Source: Bolinopsis microptera (taxonomy: Eukaryota; Ctenophora; Tentaculata; Lobata; Bolinopsidae). Taken from it: 64,000 nt of DNA. The stretch lies in NCBI RefSeq assembly GCF_026151205.1, contig NC_087074.1, positions 19,636,740-19,700,739 of the forward strand, read 5' to 3'. Positions 34,590 to 45,599 of this stretch are shown in pieces. A model generated the notes under the pieces. It was given only the letters and a program-made list of their open reading frames with translations, ran no database searches and was not told where the DNA came from. How positions within the stretch are numbered: position 1 is the stretch's first letter; every line of letters begins with the position of its first letter. The translations under genes and the position numbers were made by a program.

Positions 34590-35340
34590 TGTTCATATAC
34601 CAAAGTTTAAAACAGCGCTCGATTTTCACAGTTGATAAAATACGTTATGCGCGGCGCTTTCAAAATTTTATCAACAAATTTATTTCGAATAGTTATTATT
34701 TATTGTATCACGTTGCGACCCCCACGGTCGTTTCACTATGTCTTCGACGCTACAGGGGGAGCCGCGCACTTCGTGCGCGGCGGGTCATACAACGTATGAC
34801 AAATTATTTATAGATTAAATTTATTTTATGCGAAATTTATTTTTATTTTTAGCTTGTTGGACAATTTATCATTCCGCCATATTCAAAGCTAAAGAGTTTT
34901 TAATATTTAAGTTTTAGTTACCGAAGCCCGCTGAGAGCTGCGCGTAGAAATAAGATTGTTGAGCGATAATTGCGCTGGTGCTACATTTTATACCATTGGA
35001 TAGCAAAAATGCTCAATCGAATGTCGCCCTTCTCAAAAAACTCAGCACAGGTTCTCATAAAAAGTTATGAACATTTATATGGTCAAAATAAATTCATACG
35101 CCGCGCGCCGAACAAAATGAATTCATAATAGAATAACTTGTGCGTCGCTACACGTATCTATGGATACGCGTCGCTTCACGTATCTATGGACACGATGACT
35201 ATATATAGGCATGAGCGGACGGCTCATTTTTCATATCATTACAGTCGCGCGTGTGCTAAATACAGCAGTCCTGCGAGTCATGTTGTTAAAATCTCGCCTC
35301 GTCAAATTGAAAGAACTTTACTTGCTTTAGAAGCTAAACA
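34590..35340. other. Unassigned sequence right of the LINE
   Basis: Contains a GC-rich hairpin near 34755-34785 (CCGCGCACTTCGTGCGCGG) and a short duplication of CACGTATCTATGGA (35150-35190). No gene recognised. Confidence 0.4.
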
Positions 35341-35359
35341 TGGCCCAACCATGAACCAG

Positions 35360-35755
35360 CGAATGCAATGTGCCACGATGCAAATGTTGTGAACTTAAAG
35401 CTTCCCTTGGAAAGTGGAAACTTCTACTGCTTATAGAGTTACAACATCATTTATTTGTTATTTCCCAATGTAGTTAGTGTCTGTGGAAAGGCTTACGTCG
35501 GTCGCACTACTCGCTCTTTACGGGTTATATTATACGGGCCGGTTATATTATATATTAGGACTGGAGAACATAGGGTCAAATATTATAAACTTTTAAATGG
35601 CGATAAATAAGTGATGAATATAGTTTTTGCTTACATTTATTGGATCGTGGTTATACTTATAGACAAAGGGAACATTTCTGTGTCGATCATTGATAATTCT
35701 AGTCCCAAAACTTTGGAAGTCCGTGAACATGAATATATTTAACTTCTCTAGACTT
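35360..35755 (+). pseudogene. GIY-YIG endonuclease relic, Penelope-like retroelement
   Basis: Pieces in shifted frames read ECNVPRCKCCELK (Cys motif), then CGKAYVGRTTRSLR ... GEHRVKYYKLL, then SSPKTLEVREHEYI. The order Cys motif, YVGxTTRxLxxR, EHR, and a late Glu before YI is that of the GIY-YIG nuclease carried at the end of Penelope-like elements. Several stops and frameshifts make it a relic. The matching reverse transcriptase was not found upstream, so assignment to Penelope rests on the nuclease alone. Confidence 0.5.
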
Positions 35756-35760
35756 TAATT

Positions 35761-36307
35761 TTAAAACCTTTGGGAATTTATATGTCTTGATTTAGACTTT
35801 CTGGGTTTGAGGGGGTTATGTGTAGCTTTACAGTCCTTACACATCCACACGTGCCCAGATAGGGGACTGATTATAAATGCTTCTGACTGCTGACATACAT
35901 TTGTGGAAAGTTTTGACATTCTCGCAGTTGTGAGAACCCCGGAAGCATGTGTAGCAAACGAATAAGGGTGGCTCTTCAGCATCCAATTCGACAACATATG
36001 ATTCGTTGCAGTCACCGCAGGAAGTTGGAAGAAGTGAAGAGATACCAAATATGATGCGGTATACCAATGACTCCTTGGTGTACAGTTTATTGTCATCTTC
36101 GTCTGCAAGGTTAATACGGAGAAACTCTGCACATGGCTCCAGAATATCGAGATTGAACTGATTCAGTTGTTTGTAGTTGACGGTACGCTTAGCAAATGGA
36201 TCAAATGCAGCGAGGACACGTTTAACTAGTACATTAGACTCTGCCCGGCCGGAGAAGCAGGCCCCCAATCGCAGTTTTAATCTGATTCTCTGTTTCCATA
36301 TTGACAA
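35761..36307 (-). pseudogene. Cys-rich retroelement ORF1-like fragment, frameshifted
   Basis: Minus-strand frame of about 155 codons, continued after a one-base shift near 35840 into a second frame. Together they show a zinc-binding pattern: CGDC, about 17 residues, CYTCFRGSHNC, about 30 residues, then CKDC and a basic tail (KPRKSKSRH). Cys/His modules of this kind occur in ORF1 proteins of several invertebrate LINEs, which is my best guess, but no neighbour confirms it. An ATG (36299) lies in a different frame at the start. Function not assigned. Confidence 0.4.
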
Positions 36308-36309
36308 AA

Positions 36310-37107
36310 AATGACAGTTGACACGTCTTATTCTTCAAATGTACACGTCTTATTCTTCAAATGTACTCGATAATATGTACTATTTCCAATATGTACACAA
36401 ACCGCCACAGTATGCAGCAGTATCGAGCTGATAAGCTTTTAAAGATAAGGGAGACAAAAAATAGCAACGTATTAAACAAGTATACTGTATACTATACGGA
36501 CTATAAGTATACGTTGTACGTGATAATGATATGACCGTATTTTAGGATGAAGTTGGTATAATTTCTCGTAAGCAGTAATAGGGTAATGGGTATGAGGGAA
36601 GGGTTTTTGCATATACTTTTGTTAGTAGGGATTGGGATCAGATCAGATGGTTTCAATTGTATTCATTAAAGGCCAGCTAGAGAAAGATTTGAAAAAGTCA
36701 ACTATTGGAACCTTTATGTTATTGATTACGTTAGATGGGAGAGCTCTTGGCTGCATTTTACACCCTCCTGTCTATACTAGTACAATTGTTAGTTTTAACC
36801 AGCCTAAAGCCAAATTTTTAGGGATCCTCGAGAGCGTATCTTTCTCCGATCTGAGTTTTGATATAACTGGCTAGAAAACAATTGATACAATTAATATCTG
36901 TTTGTTGATTGTACTTAAGAATATTATGAGAGAGGTACACAAATACTTAGGTGTACCCTGAAACATTACTGTGATTTCAAAAGTTTTAAAGAATATTATA
37001 ATTTCCAAACTCAAATCTTGAGAAAACTAATATATACAGTTAAAGTAACGGTATACCAGTTTCTATTATCTAAGTCGAATTCTCCCCCAATTTTTATCAA
37101 TGTTTAT
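36310..37107. other. Unassigned intergenic sequence
   Basis: AT-rich; one 80-codon open frame at 36632-36874 has no recognisable domain. Nothing else seen. Confidence 0.4.
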
Positions 37108-38744
37108 TACGGGTAAACCGCCCCTAAAATGTCACCCACCCCTAAAACGCCACTCTTGATCGATTGGATCCCATTTTCTTAGAAAGTATCTTACCTAATC
37201 ATTTGAAACTCCTAAACATAAAAAAATATCATTCAGACCCTGCCACATCCTGAAATTGAATCTAAATGATGCCATAAGGGCATTTTTTTCACTTTGTACG
37301 AATTTTTTACTTTTGAAAACAAGCGCACAATTTTATAACTCTGGAATTCATTAATATTAACTCGGTTTTGGTCTAGGATAGTGATATTTACATATTTTAG
37401 CAACTTTGTACATATGACTGGAGATTGGAAAGTTATACATTACTCAATATTACTACCCTCCCCTAAAATGTCACCTGGCCGCCCCCTAAAATGTCATTTT
37501 ATCAGATTCTGGCTTTGAGACTACAAGCACCATAAAATGGAGGTACCAGCCTATTAAACATCATATTTAGCATCTGATGGTAATATTGGAAAGCTTTGGC
37601 AGCTCAAGGAATTAGTTTTATTTTATCAATCGCAATAAACATCCCCTAAAATGTCTAATTATCCCCCCTAAAATGTCATTTTAACCTGATCAAATTACTC
37701 ATGCTTCTCCTAAGATGCAATGCATACTCACATTTCGTTAACAGTTGATGTTAATAATTAACAAGTGCCAAAACAAGAGCTATTATCGCACACCATGCGA
37801 ACAAAATACAATGTTGACATTTTAGGGGAGAAAAAAAATGACATTCTAGGGGGCATATCATAGGTTTACCATAAACTAGTAAGTACCAAAAACCGTAGTT
37901 TTTAACATTCAATTTTGCTAAAAGCAGTCAAATCTAGTCTATAGAGAAGGTCAGATCGATTACTGGGTTGGCTTAGTTAACTACAGGTCACTAAAATTGC
38001 CAAAGATGCAGGATGATGTTAAAAATCCCAAAAAATGCAATTAAAACATGCAATTTGCACAAGGTTAAAATCACATTGAATCCATTTCTTTTGTGCCAAT
38101 TGTTAGTTTATAACTAGATAATCTAACTACAGTTGTAAATTTTGTTGACTGAGTTACTGTTTTGCCGTAAGTTCTGGGTATTCAAAAAAAGTCCCCAAAA
38201 TGTCACAAAAAGTAAATTGACTAAATTCCACCATTTTTTTTCAACAGAGAGAAATTCTGGTCGACACCTTTCAGAAATAGGTTATATTTGTCCCAGAAGT
38301 GGTTAAAATTAATAATTGAGCAACATTCTGAGTGCTACACAACCTGTTTTAGCTGACGTTTTAGGGGTAGTGCACGTGACATTTTAGGGGTTGATTACGG
38401 TTTTGAGGTACTTCCTTTAGTGAGTGAATGTTTTCAAGTAGCTTAATGTTTTAATAAGACAACACAAATAGTACTAGTGACAAAAGATAAATCAGGCCTC
38501 CTGTACATTTTGTATTTATCACACATATAGAGTTGACATTTTAGGGGTGGTGTTTTAAAAGTGACTCCATTTCAACGTCAAAAAAATTGTACCTGATTTT
38601 ATTTTCAAATTTCCAAATCTTCCTGGCAGGCTAGAAAAAGGTTTAAATATTATTCCTAGACACTTCAGAACCCTGTAAATTTAGCCCTAACTCGGCAATC
38701 TGGGCCCAAAAAACAGGTGACGTTTTAGGGGCGGTTTACCCGTA
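37108..38744. mobile_element. TA-flanked inverted-repeat element with paired CCCCTAAAATGTCA motifs
   Basis: TA at 37108-37109 and 38743-38744 flank a 1,633-bp element with a 26-bp TIR, CGGGTAAACCGCCCCTAAAA and on to GTCAC, one mismatch between ends. The inner TIR is a copy of a 14-bp motif found twelve times: forward at 37121, 37139, 37460, 37483, 37643 and 37665; reverse at 37815, 37839, 38354, 38377, 38534 and 38718. One extra forward-type copy (CCCCAAAATGTCA) is at 38193. Most lie in pairs 18-24 bp apart, and orientation flips between 37680 and 37815. No open frame of note. The terminal CGGGTA is shared with the element at 22550. Confidence 0.88.
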
Positions 38745-38829
38745 ACACGTTAATCAATTTTAGAGTCATATTAATAAATTTAAATCATAAAATCCAATAG
38801 AAACCCCCCAATAACTATTAGAAAATCAA

Positions 38830-39500
38830 GCACCTCATACTCGTCGTATGAGGTGACAACGTCAACAACAGTCTGCAGTCTTTCTTCATACTTTATCCAC
38901 TTTCAGACAGTCCAGAAACTTCCAGAAAGTAGGATTTGAACAGGATAACATGGAGTGGAATCTGTGGAGCCATCCTTCTGCTATCTTGTACTCCGAGGAA
39001 GCAGCATCTTGGTGGAATCGTGCAGGTTCCATTTGTAGTGAGCGAAGGTAGGATTGGTTGAAGAGGTCCCGATCCATGTAGACTCTTAGAAACTGCAGAA
39101 CTCCACCATGTCTGTAGGAAGAACCGCCAAGCCATGGAGATGTATTGTTGAATTTCCGGTCCATCGCTTGCTTGTGGTTGCAGGAGTCCATAGGATAGGG
39201 GGATGTGCCAGTTATCGTCAAACAGGCCGTGCACGGCAAAGAGCTGAGTGAATAGGTTGTACGAGGGCAGAGGTTCCATCCAGGATCAGGTGTTCAGCGT
39301 CAAGAGAGCAGAGGTATCTCGAGGGGTTCCAAAGAGGAAGGAGCGTCTGATTTGGGCGGAATAGTCGGAGTCCCAGAGCAGGACAGGTTTTCCAGAGTTA
39401 GTATTGATGTAGTGTGAAGATAGCTGTAGTTGCTTCTCGTCACGGGGATTAAAAGGATGTCCACGTCGGTTAGCATCCGGACTGCTTCGTTGAACCATCC
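38830..39500 (-). pseudogene. MULE-type transposase relic
   Basis: Reading the minus strand through several frames gives, in order, RRSFLFGTPRDTS, ILDGT, YNLFTQLFAVHGLFDDNWHI with IPLSYGLL, then EYKIAEGWLHRFHSM and SNPTFWKFLDCLK. These match the MULE (Mutator-like) transposase core and its C-terminal region as seen in animal elements: (D)GTF, then LFTIHG...IPLVYALL, then EGWH...HPxxWKFIxxLK. At least two frame changes and a stop show it is dead. No TIRs were found around it. Confidence 0.65.
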
Positions 39501-40184
39501 TGTTATCTGGCAGCCAAGCTTAGCTCTCGACTCAAAAGACATGCCAGATACTGCCTCTGAGCACACGTATATAGTAAGAGGGTCAGCGGTAGCAGCGATT
39601 TTTTTTCAGAGCCTGTTAAGCTACGTGGACACTGGGCAGTCGTCTATAAAGGTCTTGTGGAGGAGTACTTCTAATACAGTTGATGTTGTCAGAGTCCGGT
39701 TCGTCAATTCTTATAGACTTCGTCCTTCGAACGTTCGTTCTGACGATAGGAAGTAATAGTCAATCGTGAATTATTGAACATAAAAAGAGCCAAACTACAA
39801 TTTAATAACATTAATTTAATATAAAGATTTGGAGACAAGAATTGAACAAAAACTAAGTTGAAAATAATAACTCACCGGTTAATACTCCGAGATAAAACAT
39901 TCCTTTAGCTTCCCCTGGAAAAGATAAGGTTTTAATTAATAAAGTAGCGGACAAACTAGATCATTTCAAATCGACGCGCGCGCCAATTATTTTCATTGCA
40001 AGTGCTTACAATGAACATTTCTTGAAGGGATCTAACCGAAAATTACTAGTAATTGAAGATACCATATTTTCTCAATTTCAGATTTCGCCCAAAACAGCCT
40101 AAAACTGATCTATCTTATAAGTTATCAGTTCTAATATGACATGAAAGTGTTTTGAACCGGTGAAAAAGGATATCAAATAACGGA

Positions 40185-40265
40185 GTAGTTCGCTGTTTAT
40201 TAGTCTCATGATTAAAATACTGATATCTGGATATTATCCGGTTTGAAGAGACAAGGACAAATGAA
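40185..40265. repeat. Hairpin repeat family, copy 2
   Basis: Shares CGCTGTTTATTAGTCTCATGAT and GGATATTATCC with 870-1020, but lacks the long perfect hairpin arms. Confidence 0.5.
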
Positions 40266-40309
40266 ACAAGGAAGTTAGGAGTAAAGGCAAATTCAGGGTC
40301 AGTTAATTG

Positions 40310-40874
40310 AGAAGCAAGAGCAGGTTATCAGTGTTCAGGCCGAGCTATCAGCTTGCAAGACTGAGCAACTTGAAGCGATGAAGAAAACTGTGTCAAGTTC
40401 AGTTGCTGATTCAGTGAAAGCGGAGTTCCAATCTTACAGCTCTGTCGTTCAAAGTTTGCCAGCACAGTCTCCAGTAATCAGCCCGGAAGCATTGACGTCT
40501 GTAGTCAAAACTATTGTTGCAGAGGAGGACCGCAGCAGGAACCTTCTTATCTTCGGTCTGCCTGAGGAAAAAGAAGAGAAGCTCGAATCTCAAGTCAGTG
40601 AAGTTCTGGAAACTATTGGCATAAAGCCAAAAGTAGAGGCTCAGAGAACTCAAACTCGCTCATCGTTTATCAGATTCTGAGGAATGCCAGGAACCTGCGG
40701 CAGAGTGAGAAGTTTAAGACAGTTTTCTTGAGCCCTGATCGGTCTGTCGAACAGAGGAAGCTCCGGAAAGATCTGGTACAGGACATGAAGAAGCGGGCAC
40801 TCGCAGAACCGACCAAAAAGTTTTACATAAAGGACGGGCAAATTTATTGTGCCGATGAGAGCAACGGTTGACAA
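40310..40874 (+). pseudogene. LINE ORF1 (gag-like) fragment
   Basis: Coiled-coil-like start (EKQEQVISVQAEL...), then EEDRSRNLLIFGLPEEKEEK, which opens the RRM-like region of many LINE ORF1 proteins. After a frame change near 40655 it continues as RNLRQSEKFKTVFLSPDRS, RKLRKDLVQDMKKRA and KKFYIKDGQIYC, the conserved second half. RNA-binding nucleoprotein of a non-LTR element, now frameshifted. A related copy is at 58860-59350. Confidence 0.7.
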
Positions 40875-40879
40875 CTTCT

Positions 40880-41750
40880 TTTTTTTGAGTGTTTCGTGTG
40901 CTGTTTTGATATGTTTTGGACCATGTTTGTGAGGGACATATTGGTAGCTGTAGTTATTTTCTATACAAGACTGAATAGTCTTCAGGCTTTAGCTGAGCTT
41001 TAATTTCCGACGCAGTTTCATTGAGCCACGAGTCCATGATGTGGAATATAAACAATATATTTAACTCTTAATGGTCATAGCTACTTTTGATTTCATGAAT
41101 CGTACAGATTTTAAAGTACGCTGGTACGATTTTTATCTTATTAAATTGCTGTTCAATATCTATTTTAGTAAACATAAACTGGGGTAGTAAAACCCAGTTC
41201 CCAATCAAAATCAATCAGACACAGAATAATCTTACAGAGGGGTCCCTCGGACTAACTTTAGCGGCAGATACGAATACATTATTTCCACATTCTAGCCTAA
41301 GAACTACAGAGGAACATACTGTGAGGTCATCAGAATAATCATATGCGAGAGGAGGTAATTCATCCTTAATGTCATGGAAATAAATGCCAAATAAAGAACC
41401 TAAGCTATGTGAATCACGAATAAGATCAATGTATGATGTAATGAACTGTCGATCCATCGATCCGACAAGTGATGGAGGACAGGAGGTAGCAGAGAGATAC
41501 GTTACCGAACTAAGGAGGAGGGTATGTAGGGTGTGTTGTCAAACAGAAAGTAGCAGAAAGCTACGGTCCTGACCAAGGAATAAGGGGTAGGTGCTGAGAT
41601 GTTGTAGCGAAAGCAGTTGGATGGTGGGTAATATGAATGATCCTCGTTGTGATATCTTATATACCCCTTCTTCCGGTGACAGAGATAACAAGCTGATGCT
41701 GATCAAGCAAGCATCGTACACGTGATTATTCTCTGATAGGAGCTTGTTAT
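40880..41750. other. Unassigned sequence
   Basis: The segment 41402-41510 (AGATCAATGTATGATGTAATG ... GGACAGGAGGTAGCAG) recurs at 43735-43820. No gene recognised. Confidence 0.4.
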
Positions 41751-41754
41751 TGTA

Positions 41755-42063
41755 CAGTTCACGTCATTCGAACAGATCGTGTGGTATTAACTAGGGCCGC
41801 TGTTCGTGTTCTTATATGGCATGTGGTTTTAATTGAACAGCTCATGAGCTCACGTCATGAACAGATCATGTGGTATTAATTAGGGCTGTTGTTCGTGTTC
41901 TAATGGCATATGGTTTTAATCGAACAGTTCACGTCATGAACAGGTCATGTGGTATTAATTAGGGCCGTTGTTCGTGTTCTTATGGCATGTGGTATTAACG
42001 AGGGCCGAAGTTCGTGTTGTTATGGTATGTGGTATTAACGAGAGCCGAAGTTCGTGTTGTTAT
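41755..42063. repeat. Degenerate tandem repeat array (insertion target)
   Basis: Variations on GTTCGTGTTCTTATGGCATG, GTGGTATTAAC(G/T)AGGGCCG and CACGTCATGAACAG, repeated with 40 to 90-bp spacing. The array is interrupted by a LINE insertion and resumes at 43501. Confidence 0.75.
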
Positions 42064-43500
42064 TTTTATTTTTTTTTTAAAGAGAGGCTGGGCCAAGATA
42101 GCCCACGAGAGGATAGCATTGAGATGCTCTGCCTACCTCTGGGGTGTGGCAACCTTGGGGATGGTTGCCGGTGAAATCAGAGTGATTGGTGGAGGATGGT
42201 GTAAGATGATATATGAGTCAAAATGATACGCTTAAATGCCAGCTGGGTTTAGAAAAGTAAAACGAGACGAGACAGCATATGAGATAATACTTTAAGTCAC
42301 CCCGGTCTGATCCAGCTCTTCCGGCACAATTAAGCGTTTGGTGCGGTTTGCGAAATTGACAATTGTGGTGATGTGTTGGTTGTCGAATATGTCATTGACA
42401 GAGAGGTAGTAGTCCTGGAAATATTGACCTCTAATTTGGGCAATAGCTGGACACTGTCCAAGGAAGTGTGAGACAGTTTCCTCTCCGTCGCCGCACATAG
42501 GACAAGCACTGGTGTTTGATTTGCAAATGGTGTGAAGGTGTTTGTTTAAGCCGCAGTGACCCGTGATGAGGTGAACTGCAGTTCTATAATCTTGTCTGTT
42601 TTTGCTGAGTGTAGTGTTGAGGTTTTTGATGATTTTGGCATGCTTGTGGCCGAGTGTCAGTTTGGTGTGTCTGGGACCGTCAGTTAACCAAGTTTCCTGA
42701 TTCAGTCTGTTGACTTTGTTGTCGATTTGACGCTTGATGTAGGATTGTGGAATTGGACACTTCAAAGTGGATTCACTGGTTGTACCAAGCTTGGCCAGCT
42801 CATCTGCTTTTTCGTTCCCCCACAATCCGATGTGTGCTGCAATCCATCGTATCTCTAGCGTGTTGTTGGATCCGAGTGCATTAAGAGAGTCGTAACAGTC
42901 TCTTGTAGTTCTACTCCGCGTTGAAAGCGCAGAGATAGCTTGTATAGATGAGAGACTGTCAGACCATATGATGATATGTGTGTTGGTATAGGTAGAGAGA
43001 TATTTGCAAGCTTCAATGATGGCGGTGAGCTCTGTTTGGTAAACAGTGCAATAATCAGGGAGCTCGAATGATCTTTCTTCAAGGGTGGTGTTATTGTTGT
43101 CAGTCGTGATGATATAGCCAGCCCCGCATCCTGAGTCTGTGAGTGACCCGTCAGTGTAGCAGGTGATCGTTTCACTGGTAATGTTGTCAATGGTGTTTTG
43201 AAGTGAATTTCTATATTCAGTGGTATCGGCTCCAGGAGTTGTGACGGTGAAGTGCCGTCCCAGCATCATGGTTGGTGTTGCATTGTTAGGTCTCTCGTTG
43301 CTCTAGGTGGGATAATGAGGTCTGCCATGAATTGTTTGTTGATAGTGGTATGATTTTTGATAGTTCCCTTCCTGAAGGCGATAGTTTCAAGAGTGAGGCT
43401 GCCATAAGCTTGTAGCCTGGCCGCACCCTTTGCTGCTTCGCCTTGCAGGAACAGTATGATGTCAGAAGTGTCGGTGAGGTGATTCAATGCGATAAAAGGT
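42064..43500 (-). mobile_element. 5'-truncated LINE with RNase H domain, 14-bp TSDs
   Basis: 1,437-bp insertion flanked by GTTCGTGTTGTTAT at 42050-42063 and 43501-43514. Its A-tail (T-run on the plus strand, 42064-42080) adjoins the left copy, as expected for target-primed reverse transcription of a minus-strand LINE. Only the part after the reverse transcriptase is present. The clear target duplications mark it as a fairly recent, dead-on-arrival copy. Confidence 0.88.
42292..43490 (-). pseudogene. LINE ORF2 C-terminus: linker, RNase H and zinc knuckle
   Basis: Two frames joined by a one-base shift near 43268. The first carries the post-RT linker FLQGEAAKGAARLQAYGSL. The second carries RNase H with D in CYTDGSLTDSG, E in VYQTELTAIIEA, D in IWSDSLSSIQAI, the HIGLWGNEKADELAK end block, and then a CPMCGDGEETVSHFLGQCP knuckle. 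This order is typical of I/R1/LOA-type LINEs with RNase H. The upstream endonuclease and RT are absent because of 5' truncation. Confidence 0.88.
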
Positions 43501-43627
43501 GTTCGTGTTGTTATGGAATGTGGTATAAAATGAATGCTCATATATAATAATTATGTCGGGACATATCCTTAAATAATTGTAAAAAAGATACGGTAATAAT
43601 TAAGATGTCGGGTCATATCCTGAATTA

Positions 43628-43733
43628 GTTTACCTTGGTGCTTGGGACCTCAGGCTATTATGTTCATAAACATAACATCTATTCCGCCGAATAGAGATTC
43701 GGCGGAATGACAGGCTGAGTGCGCCCAGTAAGA
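43628..43733. repeat. Dispersed repeat family, copy 2
   Basis: Matches 14554-14640; here it includes the hairpin TCCGCCGAAT...ATTCGGCGGA. Confidence 0.6.
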
Positions 43734-43739
43734 ATAAGG

Positions 43740-44620
43740 TCAATGTATGATGTCATGAGCTGTCGATTCATCAGAAGTGGACACGACAGGCAATAGAGAA
43801 CAGGAGGTAGCAGAAAGATATGTTTTGCCTTTTTTGGGTGCTCAAAATGAGGTTGAAACCCTACGGTTCAAACAGAGCCAGAGCACTATCGACTCACCCT
43901 GCTCATTAATCGTTAATCACCAACACAGGTAGCTTATAATTACAAGAATGTTACTACACATGTCCCTCTATACTTTTATTGGCAAGGATTGTTGATAAAT
44001 AAATGGCCGCTGCGCTTGTAACTGATTTTAAACAGACCTGGTACATTGGTGAAATCAATATTTTCGACGGGTCATAACATTACTTCTGAATATCGAAATT
44101 ACAAAATTCAAAAACTGGTCTGTAGACAACCGTCTGAACTTTTTCTTAACTCTCAGAATTTTGTGTTGATGTACCTCAAAACCCATAATCTAGGCTGTTA
44201 CCTTAAGGGTCGATTCCATACTTAGGAGTAAGGGATTTTAGGTGTGAATTTTTTCTGAAATTATTCTTTAGGCTAAAGTGCACAGCTCTTCAGGTGATAG
44301 CGAAACATATAGAAAACTATAGATTTTATAAGAGCTCTCTTTCTCCTCTAACTGACGCAAGAAAATAGTCGGGCGGAATCATCCCGGAATTCAGGGTCCA
44401 AATTTTTCTCTTTCGTCGTGTTTATCGACGAAATTTAACTTCTTTCGGACTTAGTTTTTAGACTGAATTGTAGTATGAAGGATTATCTCTCGAATGATCA
44501 AGATTCCATAGGAAACTGACCCTCAGAAGTCATGTAATGATCGTTTCTAAAAGCTTGGGTATGCTAAAATTTTACGCTAAATTGTCTACGCACCAATAAT
44601 TATGAAACTCTGCTGTACAA
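43740..44620. other. Unassigned sequence
   Basis: Starts with the repeat shared with 41402-41510; the rest is AT-rich without recognisable genes. Confidence 0.4.
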
Positions 44621-44622
44621 AG

Positions 44623-45522
44623 TCACGTGTTAATAATATCAAATAACCTGTTTGACAGAGGATCAGGAGTGTAACTAAGTCCGTGTTTTCCCATCACGAC
44701 AATTCCTGTTAGTGTCATGTCCAGTGTACACACCACTATGCCCCGTTCCTGGAGACATAATTTATTAGCAAATTTGTAATTTAACATTTACCTGTTGATG
44801 TAATTATAAATCGTCTAATGTGGTTATCTAATATATTCTGTATTAAACAGAGTTAGTTAGAAATTGTTGTTAATTTAAGAAGCTGCTAATACATAACTAC
44901 AGAAACTAAATATTGAGCATCCACCTCTGAAGTTGTTTTGTAACCAAAAAGTAAACATCACTCTTTGTGAGAACAGCAGCCCTCATTGCTTTAACTCAGG
45001 CTGGGGCACCGGAAACTATGGACAGGTAACCATGGAGACATATAATGAATCTCATTAGACTACTGGCAAGAATTCGCTATGCCCCCGCTGTATATCTGAA
45101 AAGTTCACTTTGTTATATCCCTCTTTCAGGAGTTATGCCGAGAATATTATAAATTGCAGAGCTTATTTAAACTGAAAGTGGCCCAATAAACATCAACTGA
45201 ATGTAATGACGGTTGTACGCTGTAAATTAAAGACTATATTCGGAAGTTATTGTCGGATATGATCGATTATAATGTTCATCAGCATTATTATTCCGATAAA
45301 ATATGGAAACTAAAGCATTCTTAATAAAAAATTTTTACTTACAAACGATGCGTTGGTTAATGCTACTCCTGTCTCGAAGTGTATTTCAGTGTGATCGATA
45401 TCTTCATTACAATTCATGATCGCGGAATTCATTTCTAAACAATTAGAAGTACAATTAAAAGCAATCTTGACTCTAAAATCTGAAGATTCACAAAACAATA
45501 ATGCAATAATAATCAATTTCAT
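44623..45522 (-). CDS. Hypothetical small secreted protein, two exons
   Basis: Predicted from sequence signals, not from a known family. Exon 1 (45522-45343) starts MKLIIIALLFCESS, which looks like a signal peptide, and ends at a consensus donor GTAAGT after LTNASF. Exon 2 (44748-44623) begins after TGTCTCCAG in the same phase, reads ERGIVVCTLDMTLTGIVVMG and ends at TGA, for 101 aa in total. The mature part has four Cys, three of them in exon 1 (CTSNC, MNC). No domain recognised. It stands alone between repeats, so it could be a real taxon-specific gene, one fragment of a larger gene, or chance. Confidence 0.35.
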
Positions 45523-45599
45523 ATAAAGGTTCAAATGAGACAGGTAATAAGCATACAACAGATATGCCGATAACAAATTAGAAAAGAACTGTTATGTAA

